NCBI RefSeq assembly: GCF_002443255.2
Contig: NW_019211457.1
Span: 36,524,105 to 36,588,104 of the forward strand
Length of the DNA stretch: 64,000 nt
Reading direction: 5' to 3'
Origin: Varroa destructor
Lineage: Eukaryota > Arthropoda > Arachnida > Mesostigmata > Varroidae
Shown here in pieces: positions 36,180 to 49,740 of this stretch. The notes under the pieces are model-generated. The model was not told the origin of the DNA. It made no database searches and was given only the letters and a program-made list of their open reading frames with translations. How positions within the stretch are numbered: position 1 is the first letter of the stretch; the number at the start of each line of letters is the position of its first letter. The translations under genes and the position numbers were made by a program.

Positions 36180-39100
36180 AAGTTCCTATTCGGCTCTGCC
36201 CGATCGCGTCGCTGGCCAATCTGTGTCCTTTCGTCAATACGCTGTTTCTATCTCGTCGCCGCCATCTTTTCTATTTTTTGAGGAGTGCTTTGCATTTTGT
36301 GTTTACTTTGTTAGTTGCCCTCATTTGAGGGCAAATAGCGGATCATGTAAGAACAATGTTTGAGCCCATAGGTAAGTATACATAGATTCGAATCGATCGA
36401 TTTTTCGATGGCACCAACGTGCAGTAAAGTGATTAATCTTCCAATTGATACTATCAAACGATTGCGTGCGTTGTTCGTGTCGAAACGTGGGTATGTGAGA
36501 AAATATATAACGCCTTTTGTGGGAGATAATATTCCCTCGGTGTTAAAACAACGCTTAAATACGTTACTACACCTCACTAACTCGCTGAGCCTCGTGCGAT
36601 TCATTATGAAAACGTCATTAGCTGAGAAGTTACGGTCTGCTCCCTGAGAATGGGTGGCACTCCAGTTCAACGCGATTAAATTATTATAACTGAACCATTG
36701 CGGGCTACTATGACTACCGCAAATGGTAACTATAACTTAGAAATTCTGAAAAAATTGAAAAATTACGTAGTGTGTCATGCATTTCGAAAGCCTTCTAGTC
36801 CAATGATAAGGAAACGCAAATACGATATGCATATCTTTTAGTTTGTTTCAACAAAAATTTAGCATAAATGTCGTTTTTGTGTATTGACAATAACTTTTAA
36901 GCATGACTATAGTCTATTTGAAGTAACAGCAGCCAAAACTGTGAAAGGAATGGAACGAGAAAGCGACAGTCAAATGACGCAAGGCGAAGATTACATTAAA
37001 ATGGGTTAATTTATCTCACCTTAATGAAGCGGAAAAAAAGCTTCTTCCAGGTATTTTCGTACTATATATATATAAATATACTCATTAATACTATATTATA
37101 TAAATATAGTAATTTCATTCATATTACTATACACGCTATTCTGTTACACAATGCATGCATATATCTAGTCTATTTCCTTCGAGACAAATACGATACTGAC
37201 TGCATAAAAAAGACCGTCGAGCTCAAACTTCCGCTAAGAAATAATTTTTAACCCAACTTGTTTTTCGATAATATTTTGCCTCTAAATCTTCCATTTAAAT
37301 GCATTGTAATCTGTCGTCTCATAAGCGGAGTGATTTTCAATAATAAATTTCAATTTTATTTTAGCCGCTATGACGTTTTCATTACACGTAAGAAACTTAT
37401 CTTTTGGGACGTCGAAGTCCTTTTTGAAAGTTATCTATTGCAAAGTGAAAGTCTCACGAAAAACATCCATTGTACTAAGTAAATAGGTTTCACTGATGGT
37501 TGTAACTTGAGGCCAAGTTAGATTGTTGCAAAAAAAACAAGCCATCGAAGTTTCAAGACAGCATTTTTTTCTTCAAACACCAACATTATACCTATTCATT
37601 ACTAGCACAAGTACTATCTTCCATAGCATAAGTTACTACCAATACCAACTAAGTATTCTGGAATAAAATATTAATCTAATAATAATAGCATGCTTTTATT
37701 AGTTTGTTTCATAAATGACTTAATTAATTGGCATTTCCGTATAGCGCGAGTGTCCTACGGTGACTTGTCCGTGATTCATTTAACCGATAAAGACATTTTT
37801 TGGGTGGATTCATACGCGACATTTCTGGACAGAATTACGTTCGAGTTGTTCCCTTACAGTGGTAGCGACTCTAACATTTGGCTGTGGTACAGTACCCTTC
37901 TAACGCATAGCATATAAAGTGCTCACTGTTGTGTTTGTTCGAGACCCAGAGCCGAAAAAATCAGTCCATAGCTTTGGGTAGGATTACTCCAATAACCCTT
38001 TAAGGATGGGAAAAATTCAAGGGCAAGTGATAATTGGTACAGGACTTGATATTTCAAATCCAATACTAGGGTCACCATGGTCATATCCTGCCCGCGAATA
38101 CTTGACATTTTCTCAGGCATGTGCAAATAGCTTATTTGAACCGATACGTTTTTATAAAACTTCATGGTTTAATGCATGTCGTCAGATCAACTTTATATAA
38201 TTTTTGCATTGTATGAAGCCTTGACATATTTGAACTATCTCCTTCAAATGTGTTGAAGAATGTTCAAGACCCAAAGCTGGCTTATACTAGATTAAGCACA
38301 GCATAATTTATGTTCAAGCCCTTATTCTTGACTGAAATGCTATTGCCAATTTCTAGCCTCCTAACACAGGTTGTCCTTCTCTCAAGTCCTGGGTTCCACT
38401 AAGAGTCACTGGACACATCCTCACTACCAGACGGAACTCTACCTTTGAAGAAGGTTAACTCGTCATTCGAGAAAAGATTACTTTTTCAGTCTGTCAACGT
38501 GTGAAACCCATCCAGGCCGCTATTTCATTCTTACTTTGACTTTGCCCGGTCCCGTTTTACCTCAGCTGAAGCCCTAACTGCCAACAAAGATTATGCCGTC
38601 ACCCAAGCTTCATCCTTGCTGACATCTACCCTGATGCTAGCCAAGGCCCACTCGAAGCGCCACTTCTGGATAGGCAAGGCAGGGCAGTGTAGATAGGCTG
38701 AAATTCCCCGTGCCTGTCTTGGTCGGTCGTCCCTCGGTCACCGGGCCTCATTGTTCCTTGTAAGACTCGGCAGCAGAAAATCCTCCCTTAAAAGTCACCA
38801 AGCCCGGCGAACAAGCAGGGAACCTTATACTCATTCAGCCCCAGCCAAGGCTATTTCCGCATGTCTTCTACAGTTCACCCCCCGCTTTGATTCACATAGC
38901 CCCTCTATCTTTCAATTCCTTTTCCCTCTCATGTCTTTTTCTGGCTTTCTTGTTTTGTCCGCAAAAGGTGTTCCATTGCGGCTGCTCAAAATCAAAGAAT
39001 AATGGCTATGATTTGGGCTGTTGTTGGTGATGCTGCTTATAATGGTGGTACTGTTGGTGTTCTGTGCTCTCTTCCCCTTTGCTTCTCTTCCTTGTTGGCA

Positions 39101-39266
39101 AAGACGGCTGTTTCTCTTTAAATAGCAGAATTGGCAGACGGGCAGGGCGTGGCCTTTTCTTTATTCTAGCTTTGTTGCCATTGATTGGCTATTCGTAATC
39201 ACAGGACACTGTCAACTTAAGCGTCAATGCCTCCTCTATTGCTACTGTACTCCGATCAACGCTAAT
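36180..39266. other. unassigned non-coding stretch
   Basis: AT-rich to about 38,200, then closer to balanced composition. A 79-codon plus-strand frame at 36,408-36,647 and a 119-codon minus-strand frame over it match nothing known. No RNA or transposon hallmark is seen. Confidence 0.45.
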
Positions 39267-39305
39267 CTTTTTCTCTTCCGCCGTGAAGCGGCGGAAGAGA
39301 AAAAG
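39267..39305. other. perfect 17-bp hairpin with a 5-base loop
   Basis: The left arm CTTTTTCTCTTCCGCCG (39,267-39,283) is the exact reverse complement of the right arm (39,289-39,305), across the loop TGAAG. The arms are pyrimidine-rich and purine-rich respectively. Symmetry stops immediately outside the arms. Such compact perfect fold-backs usually come from a recent template switch during replication, a structured RNA, or a sequencing artefact. I see no poly-T stop directly after it and no tRNA or snRNA context. Confidence 0.85.
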
Positions 39306-41937
39306 TTCCCGGAGATTCGGTATCTGTACCGTCACTACCCCGACTGGCAGCGCCAGCACCATATTCGACACCATTCTATACCAATATTCTTTTCCAAATC
39401 AGTGTGTCTTCGAGGAGATACGCTCCGCGTAGTGGCGCAATTCGTTGTTCCCTTTGCATCCCATCTGCCCCTCTTTCTCTGAGTCCTACATTTCCTCATC
39501 GAGTTCTGTAGTCAGTCCACTTGAGAAATAGCTCAGATCCGAATTCCATGTCCGCATCAGCTACTTCCTTGAACCGTTTTCTATCCTCCAAATGCACAAC
39601 GTCGCCCCACGTGACAATATATGCCTTTCTATTGCTGTTCCGTTTTCCGCTCAAAGCTTTTCGCCTTCACGGCGCCAGCTTCAAACTTTCTGGCTGCCGG
39701 CAGCGCGCATGTGCTCAATCGGTTCTTCAAGCTTCGTCTTGCCTATTTCGACTCGCACTACTGCCTGAACGATATGAAGTTGGCTTATGGCGGTGCTATT
39801 GGCAACGGCATAGCCATCGTAATAGCAGAACTAGGCAGGCACTAGTCGTAACCGCACCGTAGCCGCAAAACTCAGACAGCAGTCGGTTGCTGTCGATAAT
39901 AAATAGCTCACAGTCGCGAATGATATCAATATCGATGCAATTCCGATGAAGGTGTTGAGTCACCAATAATAGCTGGTTTAAGTCTCGTCGAGTTTCGAGT
40001 TTTCGTCTTTGTCTGCATTCTACTCCTGCTGATCGTGCGCCTGATATTTTCATAATAATTCGGTGTTTACCTGTTTCCTTGCACGCAGTCCTAGCTACAT
40101 GTTGCGGGTTCCGGCTGCGTCCGCGGCCAACAAAACGTCCTTCACTAGTTTGTGGTACCGGTGGACGCAGCTTGCGAGGTCAGTTCATGTAAATATTTCT
40201 CGTTTAACTATTTTCTCTCAGCTTCTAGCTTTCCCCGGTCTCAGCATAGCTTGACAATGATGACGTCAGGAACGTGGCTTTTCTGACATTAGGATGGGAA
40301 CTAGCGTTGGACTCCCGTCCTGTAATATTTGGTAAGATCGACGCGTGCCTGGTAAACCGACAGGTCTCCATCACCGCTATTTGGTCACTTTAGTTTAGCG
40401 AACTTCGTCCGTATTCCTGCATCAGCGCCAAACTGACGGTTTAGCTACGCTGAACGATCGAACGCTTGCATGGAAATTCGCGCATTATGCAAATAGTGAC
40501 ACTGCTTCCACATGCTGTGTCCAGCCTCCCATTACTTGTTCACACCCGGCTTTGGCGGTCGGACAATAACAGCAGCAGTGGTATGTAACTATGGTCCCCA
40601 TCTTTCCCCATATCTTACGCGTTGCCCCCTTTAGTTCGTTGTCTTGCATACAAGGTCCCTCAGCCCCAATCCCCTACCGTCCGTTCGAGGTCATCATGAC
40701 CTCGACAAATCGGACGAAAGCAAGGAGCAAACTCGGTTGCTATACCGCAGCCATCAAGCCGGCAAATTGGGATACAACATTATTCCTACACAGAGTTTGA
40801 CGCAATCTGGAGAAGCTTGTAGGGTTCATATCCGGAATTTCAGAAAAGAAAACTATTGTACAAGGCACCCGAGGTCAGTTGTTGGCCTTACCCAATTCTA
40901 GGAAGAATTCAAGCAGTTTAAGTGCTTGTTATGAAGTACTGAAGCTGCCCCCTAAGGAAGATGCAAAATAACGTCGATTTAAGGGGTCTTTATCTATACC
41001 ATTTTTTTTTTAGGTTATGCCACATCCAAAAACTAAGATGTACTAGATTTCAAAGTGAATTACTGCCACGAAATACCGTCGTAACATTGATCGTAAGCAG
41101 TTTTGTCTTCTTTTAGAGATACACAAACAATCTAATCTTACAGTATAAAGATGAACACCTATTTTAGATCAGCCCGAAACATTTTCTATTAATCTGAGCA
41201 TTACTGGCAAATTGATTAAAACTCGACGAAAAATATATATGATGCCACGGCTGGTGTTGCACAGAATGATTTGAGTCTCAAAGAAGGAACGGCCCGATGC
41301 AGTACGGCAGTTAACGAGCGAAATAGCTTTTGCCGTATCACACTGCCATCGGTTGCATGTAAACCGCACTATTTCGAATTTTCGCAAGTCGTATTATCGG
41401 CAGCATAAACACTGGAACATCGTTCCATCCTCAGCCGGCCGCCGTCTTAGCGATGGCAGCGCTAGCATTTAAAACGCTGCCAGCTGGCGGCAGAACGCCC
41501 CCGCGCGGAGATTACCCACTGTTTGAGGAGATGTGCACCATTAGAGGTAATCACATGTGTCCTAGAAAGGGCACATTACCTTTATTAAATAGCGATATCG
41601 AATGATTTTCATTTAATCAAGAACTTTGTAGAGGGGACGCATAATCATAAAACAATTACAATCAATCGTTGGCAATCTGCTGTCAATATAGATCGGCAAA
41701 CAATCCTCAACCACGAAGAACTAAAGAGATGAATACTTTATGTAGCCACGTGCGACTCGTGAAGACGGCAGAATTGACTATTTGCCAAGATGAGCAATAG
41801 TTAGAGAGCTGAGAAGCTGATGCTAACTGCACAAAATATTAACTAGTTAAGTTATGATTCGTGTTTGTAAAAATTTATGATTATTGTTATTATTATTATA
41901 TGCGTGTTTATGTGCTATACGCTGTTGCTCTTTCCAG
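39306..41937. other. unassigned non-coding stretch
   Basis: Composition is nearly balanced to about 40,900, then AT-rich. Overlapping frames of 113 and 74 codons at 39,521-39,862 show no family match. An imperfect nested palindrome lies at 41,438-41,491. Confidence 0.45.
41454..41482. repeat. 8-bp inverted repeat in a GC-rich island
   Basis: TGGCAGCG (41,454-41,461) pairs with CGCTGCCA (41,475-41,482) across 13 bases, and GCCGCC/GGCGGC (41,438-41,443 / 41,486-41,491) continues the symmetry outside with a gap. The GC-rich island (41,430-41,515) stands out from AT-rich flanks. Confidence 0.55.
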
Positions 41938-42040
41938 TCCACCGAAGACCGTATGGCAGTTGTGTAGCGAAGACCTAAGCATACGAGGACCGATGTCGAT
42001 TCGTTCTATAAAAAGCGATATACGGATTTGCCAATCACTG
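41938..42040 (+). other. candidate internal exon with strong splice sites
   Basis: The acceptor GCTGTTGCTCTTTCCAG (ending 41,937) has a near-ideal pyrimidine tract, and the donor CTG followed by GTAAGCAG (from 42,041) is close to consensus. The 103 bases between are open in one frame (PPKTVWQLCSEDLSIRGP at the start, SDIRICQSL at the end). Length and signals fit a typical animal internal exon. The peptide matches no family I know and no neighbouring exon is identified. Of the splice pairs I saw in the window this is the cleanest, but it remains a prediction from signals alone. Confidence 0.25.
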
Positions 42041-42581
42041 GTAAGCAGCAATTCCAAAGTATCGGTCTCACCTTATATATAATTGTGATCTATAACCATT
42101 ACAGCCGAGTAGCTTTCAGGGTTTTCGGATTGGCGTAGCTACTAATCTGAACCACTGATAATGCGGCGCTGGTTCGGTCATAGAGAAACAACGATATTGT
42201 ATCCTTTTTGTACGGGCATAATACATCAAAATTTAACTTATGTATGCACCATATAGAAAGGTCGAAGGAATCGTCAACAATTCCTGTTCGTATATAATGT
42301 TCGATTTGTCCTAACGAAGCTAAGAGGCGGTAAACGTTAATAAAATATTGGTAACCGTCCGCAAGTGCGTACCGCTTATCTTGGATCCTGAAGTAACTAT
42401 TCGACAAACGTTGGGCTTTCTCCACCGAACTGTCTACATCTATTTTGAACAACCATGATCCATTCCGATCGTCGACTGACTCATATTCAACTTCCTGTTC
42501 CTCCACGCAGGCAGACGCCTTCCGTTCAGGGAATTCGTCGCTTGTTTATACTTAAGTTGGATGAGCAGATATTCATATGAT

Positions 42582-42600
42582 AAAAAAAAAAAAAAAAAAA
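42582..42600. repeat. A19 homopolymer
   Basis: Nineteen consecutive A, seen directly. It is not preceded by any retrotransposon-like sequence that I can recognise. Confidence 0.9.
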
Positions 42601-43860
42601 CTTTAAAAAGCAACTGCGTGTCACGCAAGCGCCAAGCCAAGAACAAACAACCGGTAACGAGGGGGATCGCGCAAGCAGATCGCGGACAAAAACAGGAGAC
42701 GGCATATTTGCGCTTCGAACCGTTATAAAATGTTTGTCATTGAATTCTGCAAGGTTGAAAACACCATCTGCTCGACATATGTTCAATAAATTTGACGAGA
42801 TGTCTGTCAGAAAGAATATTCACTATCTGCATCGGTGTCAAACGAATTGCTGTTGACTTCAGGTAAAATAGCAGAATATAGCATACAAATTTTTTCGTAT
42901 TGTACGTAGATACCCTTTATGTGGGGCCAATGGAACTTTCGGTCTATGCCAATTCAGAACACGGTGGCTTCGTTAACTTTTGGAATATCGAAAAGTAAAT
43001 GCCTTCGATTCGTAACATGCATGGATAAGGGATCCTTCAAAAAGCAGACATGCACGAAAACGTAAACTCCCAGTGAACCATACCGGCTACATACAATAAG
43101 TTTAACGTCAGACTCGTAAACAGGGATCATTAAAGGGAGCAAAGGTGTCCTATTGCTGATTTGGCAATACTTTTTCAACTTGCGTTACTATTGTGAGTAA
43201 ATACATCAGTCATTGTTCACTGCTACTTTGATTAAACCTGTGGAAAGCTATAACGTGCTAACTATGTTAGGTGATAGGCTGTCTACGATTAGATCGACAC
43301 ATCTAATAAAACCTTGGCGTGATTAGGTGTCGTTCAGTGTTTTTGACGATGGCAAATATTGAGTTACCTACCATACACAAGCGCAGTCATTATGGAGTTT
43401 GGGGTGAGGTTAGACAGGACAGCGGCAGAAGGGTGCGATGGCTGATGGGATCCGCGAAGGGCAACTTCATTACGGCTATGTCATCATCTGTATTTGCTAC
43501 TGGTCCTACAAACAGCGCTACGTTAAGCAAGGCTATCGTAGACACTGCTTTGCCCATACATCCACGCAGTTTATGCACGTATGCGGGAAGAGGTCTCTGT
43601 GTCTTAATGAATGTTTCGATGCGTATCTAATGCGCGCTTGCTAGGTCGTGTCTGAAGGGAAACAGTGGTCTGTCTCAGCGTGAGTGTCGCTCACCTCCGC
43701 AGTTTTCGTCTTTGCAAGTCGCGCTCCCGTACGTCTCATTCAGTGATATGCTGCCGACAACGACGCTCTGCCTCGAGACGATGGCCGACCATTTTTCGTA
43801 AACTCGGTCCATCGCAATGCATCCATCCCCATCGCTCGAGCCCATTCTGCTTTTGTTCTT

Positions 43861-43884
43861 TCGATATATATACATATATATCGA
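43861..43884. repeat. TCGATATATAT palindrome with 11-bp arms
   Basis: TCGATATATAT and ATATATATCGA are exact reverse complements around an AC centre. The following bases give AAATCGATAA, close to the DREF-type TATCGATA element. Confidence 0.7.
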
Positions 43885-46800
43885 AATCGATAAAAAAAAA
43901 AATTCAAACGCTACAGGAAGTGCAAAAATGTAACAGAAATAGAAAGACAATATTGCAAAGAATTTGTCTCTGGATAAAATAATAAGTTTATATACGACGT
44001 TCCGGAAGATCAAAAACATCAACAAGCTTCTAGAAAAAGCGCTAAAGAACTATAGCGAACACTCATGAAAACCTGTAAGGCAATCAAGTCATAAGGTTGG
44101 CATATTTTGAGACGTTATACTCCAACAATGGAGCATATCATTAAAGGCATAAGATAACCAGGGCGAAAGAAAATAATCCTGTAAATAATGCCTCGAAGGT
44201 GTCACCGTTGGGGTGTACGCGAGAACAACATGAATTTGTTAACAGTTACGGTACGGCTTGACAAATCAAGCTGAAGATTGATCAGAGAGGTTTTTATAAT
44301 GAATGATATCAATTACTTGAGGCTGCTGTGAAATTTCTTTTCACGCGCATTCCGCAGAATCTTAATGAAGAAGGCAGGTTTTATTTTTAATGAGACCAAG
44401 CACCTGCCCGCGACAAAAAAGTGTATCTTGAGAAAAACTTGTGCCATAGAATACTTTGCCAGTTTCCCAGGCCTACTGCTAATAGACTTCTTTGTAAGCA
44501 TATTTCATGTTACAAAACTGGCAAAAATGGAGGATCTAAAAGTCGTAGTTAAAAAAGAGTGCATCGGAGTACCAGACAAAATATTTGGTAAAACTTGTGA
44601 ATCAATAGGTTATTGTTAGAAGGATAAAAAAATAAATTACACACTAGGTGTATAGCTATTACTTACAACTTAAATGTTGGTGTGCGTGTAAGTAAAGGCT
44701 AAAATAATTAGCATTCAAACTGTGTAAAAATTTTTCTAACTTTTTTTCAATAGAAAATAGTTGCAATTTTTCGAAAAATAAATACAGCCTATTATATCCT
44801 CGTTATGCAAAACGTAAGTGCACCAAGTTCATAGCGCCGTGTAGAACACGGATTGCTATCGAATTCTATTAGTCAGTACTGGCATTGCCACCTTCAAACA
44901 TGTTGTACAGAATATGTATGTATTTATTATAATGTTTATAATATAGGATACAGCAGGATTGTAAAGAGACTTGGAACAAACTACTATATCATAAAGCTAT
45001 TTTTAAGTCAAAGAATATACCGAACTGGGTTCTAACGCGGGCACCTTCAGGACATGTCACAAACGATACGCTGGAATCCATGGCTGGGGCCAGTGTGGGG
45101 CAATTCTTCTTTAAGGAAGAAGAGCGCTAGTCCTGTAGGCTTTATAAACAGCTCACAGATGATGTTTAAACTCTTCAAAGCAGAAGTCTTATTAGCTCAT
45201 GAAGTTTGGCTAATGCCCAACAAAGAGTCTATTAAACAAACGAAATAACACAAAAAAGTATCGTCGATAGGACTGCGAGCAAGCTATGACGATTGCTAAA
45301 GACTTTGACTTAACGCAAATTCGTTCCCGGCTGCATGCTGTGAAAGGCACCCTATCTAAGCGAACGACTGAAGACGACGCAGCATTACTGCAATGGTACG
45401 TGGAGCACTGGAACGTGTATTGTGCATGCGCAGAGTGCTATCTGCGCTTTGCCCTAAGGAATAAAAACTAGTCAGTCAACAATGGCGAAGGCCATGCGAT
45501 GGTATAGCACATACAGATATATCACTAGCTAGTTGTCTCTCATGCCGGCTACGTACGTGGGCCTTCCATAGTGACACTGCACTGTCGGAGAAGTCTGCGC
45601 GATGGGCGGAAGCTCATGCAGTCCAGTAGGGCGCAAGGTCATCCGATAGGTAAACTCGCTTAGCCTATGCTACTGGGGTTAGGGGACACACTGTCGTGTA
45701 ATCTCTGTTTTATTCACATGTGGCCTGCTTAGTCCTGACCATGATAAAAAGCCGGACAGCTAGCGCTACATACGCCGTGTCGTAATAACAAACTGGTAAA
45801 AGTAGTTTCACACGGAAAATTTATTTATACTATTTCAAATTGCAAATCATTTTATGAGGGATTAGATTGCAAACAATGCTTGATGGATTGCCGCTCCTAC
45901 ATACAAGAGTTCACATACTAACAAATGGACTATTGAAATTCAACTACAACTAAACATATTGAAATAAAATTTCGTCGATGACGATGCTTGTTTATTGTTA
46001 TTAACATCACGTTTCTTATGGGACTAGTTTAGAACAACCAGGGAGTCTTTGAGTCGAGGTATCAGAAGCACCGACCACAAAAAAGTTGTTTATTGGCTTT
46101 TCTGGTAGAAACACTATGGACTTGTATTTTTCTAGACGGATATATATCTATACTATGTGAGAGGCGAGTTTAACTGGATATATTATATAGATTATATATA
46201 TATATGTAGATAGATATTGCCGTCCAGAAAGGCTGTGTCTGAATAGGGTAAGAAATACGCATATGGGACTGTACAAAAACCAAAGTCTTTAGCTTTCAGT
46301 GAACGTCTCTTTTTTATTCGCGATTATTGTGTTTCCAAGTGTATTAAATTTTCTGTATGTTGAAGGATCGATACCTTTTTGATGGTTAGCTTAGTCTTCC
46401 TTAATCGAACGTCTTGTAGGATATGTTATGGTGAAGCTTGTGAAACAGTTTTTTAACACCTTGGATCGTACGCGTATATTCCATAGAAATTAGGTGTAAT
46501 TTTCTCTATCTACAGGTTTGTCAAATGTCTTTAGTCGAAAATGTTTTTTAAATTATGTTTGTGCTAATATAAACTTCATGGTAAAAAAGTGGAAGCTCAC
46601 TCTATAAAGAACAATACCATATTCCATGTGGAAGCACATGCGTATATTTTCAAAAATCAAAATTAATTTACATTAAACAGGATCGGATCCAATACGGTCC
46701 TCATTGTTTTACTTGAAGTACTTTTCCTCTTTGTTTTATTTGTGTGAAAAAAAAATTATACTGAACTATGAGTGAGTTCCGTCACTGAAGCTAAGCATCA

Positions 46801-49675
46801 TCACTTCGATGGTTAACCTTTGTTGATCAGAAGCTCTCTTTTTTCGATTTACACAATGTGTTGCTACAAGTTTACCCTCTTTGGTGGCCCTTACCAGAAA
46901 ATGTCGTACCTCGATCATTGCGTATCTGCTACTTTTCCCCCGGTCTGAAACCACATTGCCAAGAATGTTATTTTTGTTGAACGAATGTAACTAGGTGGAT
47001 GCTCAGTACTTTTAGAATCCTACGAAACAAAGTATCTCCTACTATAGTAAGAAAGTACCGAATCTATAAGGAATTTATTGTAATGGCGCTGCGTTTTTCC
47101 TGAAAATGGCGGTAAGTGAAAGCATCGCGATTACTTCAAAACAAAATCCGCCGCGCTGAGGATGTTTCGTGATTTTTGCTAAACTATTCGATTAAAGAAT
47201 TTGGGAAACCGAAATTGAGTAACTGTAGCAGACTAGCGGTTCAGAAAGCCTTTCCTTGTGATGCTCGCGTTCGTTAATAAAATTATCTAAGGTCCTGAAA
47301 CAGGGCCTGTATATAAACGGGTATTATTTACAGCAACGTTTTCTCTTTTTTTTTTTTTTAAGGGGACAATCGAGCGGTAGCCCTAGCTGCGGAAGAAAAA
47401 AAGGCAATGATGGCTCAGTAGGCAGTACAGAGGTGATCGACGAAGTATTTTCACTAAATCCCGCCCACGCTGGCAGTATTCCCAAAATATGCCCTGATGT
47501 CTGAGACTCAGATTTGGCCGCACTATAATTGAAATATTTGTTTGCTTAAATGATGACTATTGTTGTAAATGATGATATGATGACATGATATGAAACCGTC
47601 AGATATGATAAAATATCCAGCTTAACAAGCACTGGGCACGAGCAAGTTCGTTATCCTCATAGCAACACTGCCGCGCGTTAGGAGCTGCCATGTAATTCGT
47701 ACATGTATATATAATTATGTAGAACGACGTGGTGGACGGTGAAGAGGGTGGGAACGATGCTGTAGACATTTTATACGGCAGGCATGACACCAATGGGCTA
47801 ACAACTTTTGAGTGCTGCCCTGCCAAATACAAGCCCATATACCATTCTTCTCAAGTAGGGGCAACGGGAGCGGGTCTTTTGTTGGACTGAACTCTGCAAT
47901 TGGGCAACACAGGCCTTAAAAACTTGAACAGTCGACTCCAAGCCAACACACACTGGTCCGAGCCTTAACCAGGCTCTAAATTCAGCCCGCTAAACAACCT
48001 TCTGTTTACCACTTCAAAATAATCAATCAAACCAGGACCACAGCTAAAAGCAGCTGCAATAAATGCAAAGGTATTTAAAAGTATACTCTAAGACTCTATT
48101 TTTACCTATAATGTCAATTTTTTGGCATGAGATTGGCAATGCGCCGCGTTTGATCGACCTTGGTGTACTAGGAACTCTTTTTAACTCACTACTTAATCAA
48201 TAGTTTATCATGGTGTTGCCATTATCTATAATCGGTCGTGAAGGATATGCGCATTATAAAAAAGAAAGTAGAAGGCGTAGCTCGTAGCATAACCGTGTTC
48301 TATTAGGGGCATTATTAGCACAGAACTTTATGCACGCCACGGGTCCCTGAAACCTTTTTCTCGAGAGGATGCTAGAAAAAAGTAAATAACGCCTTTATAA
48401 TATGAAATAAAGCTTTCCGAAACCCGATGGCTCCCTTCAATTAAGCCCCGGCGCGGCAGTGGGGCGAAACAAAATCAACTCTTTCTATGAACAGACATGC
48501 ACGCGGACGCGTTTTTTCATATGGAGTTCGTACGTTAACCAGGCATACTCAACACGAATAGCTGAGAACAGCGCAATACACCCTATAGGTGCTACGTTAG
48601 AGCCTCCCTTAAATCTAAACGACGGTTTAGACATATATTTTTCAAGCAACTAACACTTGATACTCATATTCGTTATGTCTGCATAAGCAAATATATACTT
48701 TGTTCAGAAAACTAGAAAAAAAAGGTCTACGCTTATATATGATGTTGTGTTTCCATATCTTGGCTAAGACTTTTAGCAGCAACAACTTTTCAAACTTTCT
48801 TTAAAGGATTTGTGTCAATGGCCTCGGTAATAATGAGTTCCAGACCTTTGTTCTCTATGCGGTTTCCGCTTAGTCGGGAAAGTGCGTCAACCGGTTTGAA
48901 TGCAATTGCTCTTTGATATTAGACTATAAAGTGGAGCTGTTCTATTAACGCTCAGCCCATGCTTCCTGGTTTAAAACTAGTCAGCCACACTGGACTTAAA
49001 TGGGTCTCAGCCCAGAGCTTAGCTGATATTGTCAAAACTCCGTTGACAAGCTAAATCGTAAAGTTTGCATGTATCTTTAGTGAACGGCCAGGTCAAGGCA
49101 AAGCGTTTAACATAATTTCTCTATAAAAGCTAACCGCCCTTACGAAAGGCCGTATTTACTTCGTTGTTACTGTATGGATCAGTCGAAAATGGAGAATAGC
49201 TGCATAGAAAGTAGCTCTACTTGTTATCGCTCAGGATTTACGTCAGGATAATACAGAATAATAAACGGATGTGCCCTTAGGAACGACGCGAGATTTTCAA
49301 ATAAGCAAGCACAATATGAATATATTATAAGAATAAAGGTAACAGAAATATTTCCTACGCTGTTGATTTTTTTAGTCAGGTCATCCTCAGTTAAGATCAG
49401 CTTCAAGATACTAGGATTTTTTCAGCGTAGAGATCATGGTAGTCAGTTATTTAAGCAAAAAAAACAAACACTTCCCCGGTTTCCGGTTAATCGATATTTT
49501 TCGAAAGTAGCCAAACATATATCTCTCATGCTATAGTTTTATCGCCTAAAATTTTTTCTTGAAACAGTAGATAAAAAAAACGTCTGAATTATTAACCTAA
49601 ACAGATAATAAAATTTTAACTGGTGCACCCAATTCCCACTGTATCTATTCTCTATGAAAAAATATTTCCACGTAC

Positions 49676-49680
<5 letters not shown>

Positions 49681-49737
<57 letters not shown>
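49681..49737. repeat. (GA)28 microsatellite
   Basis: Fifty-seven bases of uninterrupted GA, the longest simple repeat in the window. It reads as a Ser-Leu run on the opposite strand, an artefact. GAGA-type factors bind such tracts in insects. Confidence 0.95.

Positions 49738-49740
<3 letters not shown>

Larger units (their letters stand above)
42041..49680. other. unassigned non-coding stretch
   Basis: No recognisable gene. A 135-codon minus-strand frame at 42,099-42,506 (open for about ten more codons upstream) has a plausible protein composition but no family match. An A19 run lies at 42,582-42,600, a near-palindromic TA cluster at 43,861-43,884, TA-rich repeats at 46,177-46,205, and T14 at 47,346-47,359. 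The rest is AT-rich. Confidence 0.45.

Noticed and set aside
42099..42506. 135-codon minus-strand frame, open about ten codons further upstream
   Set aside because: Composition looks protein-like, and a possible acceptor follows a T19 run upstream, but no family is recognised and the annotated start is a GTG. Kept only as a note in the region entry.
43390..43578. 62-codon minus-strand frame with a signal-like hydrophobic segment
   Set aside because: Hydrophobic start only; no cleavage-site pattern, cysteines or processing sites, and strong overlap with unrelated frames on both strands.
44365..44619. 84-codon frame with cysteines near its end
   Set aside because: Considered as a small cysteine-rich secreted peptide, but there is no signal peptide at its start and the cysteine spacing matches no family I know.
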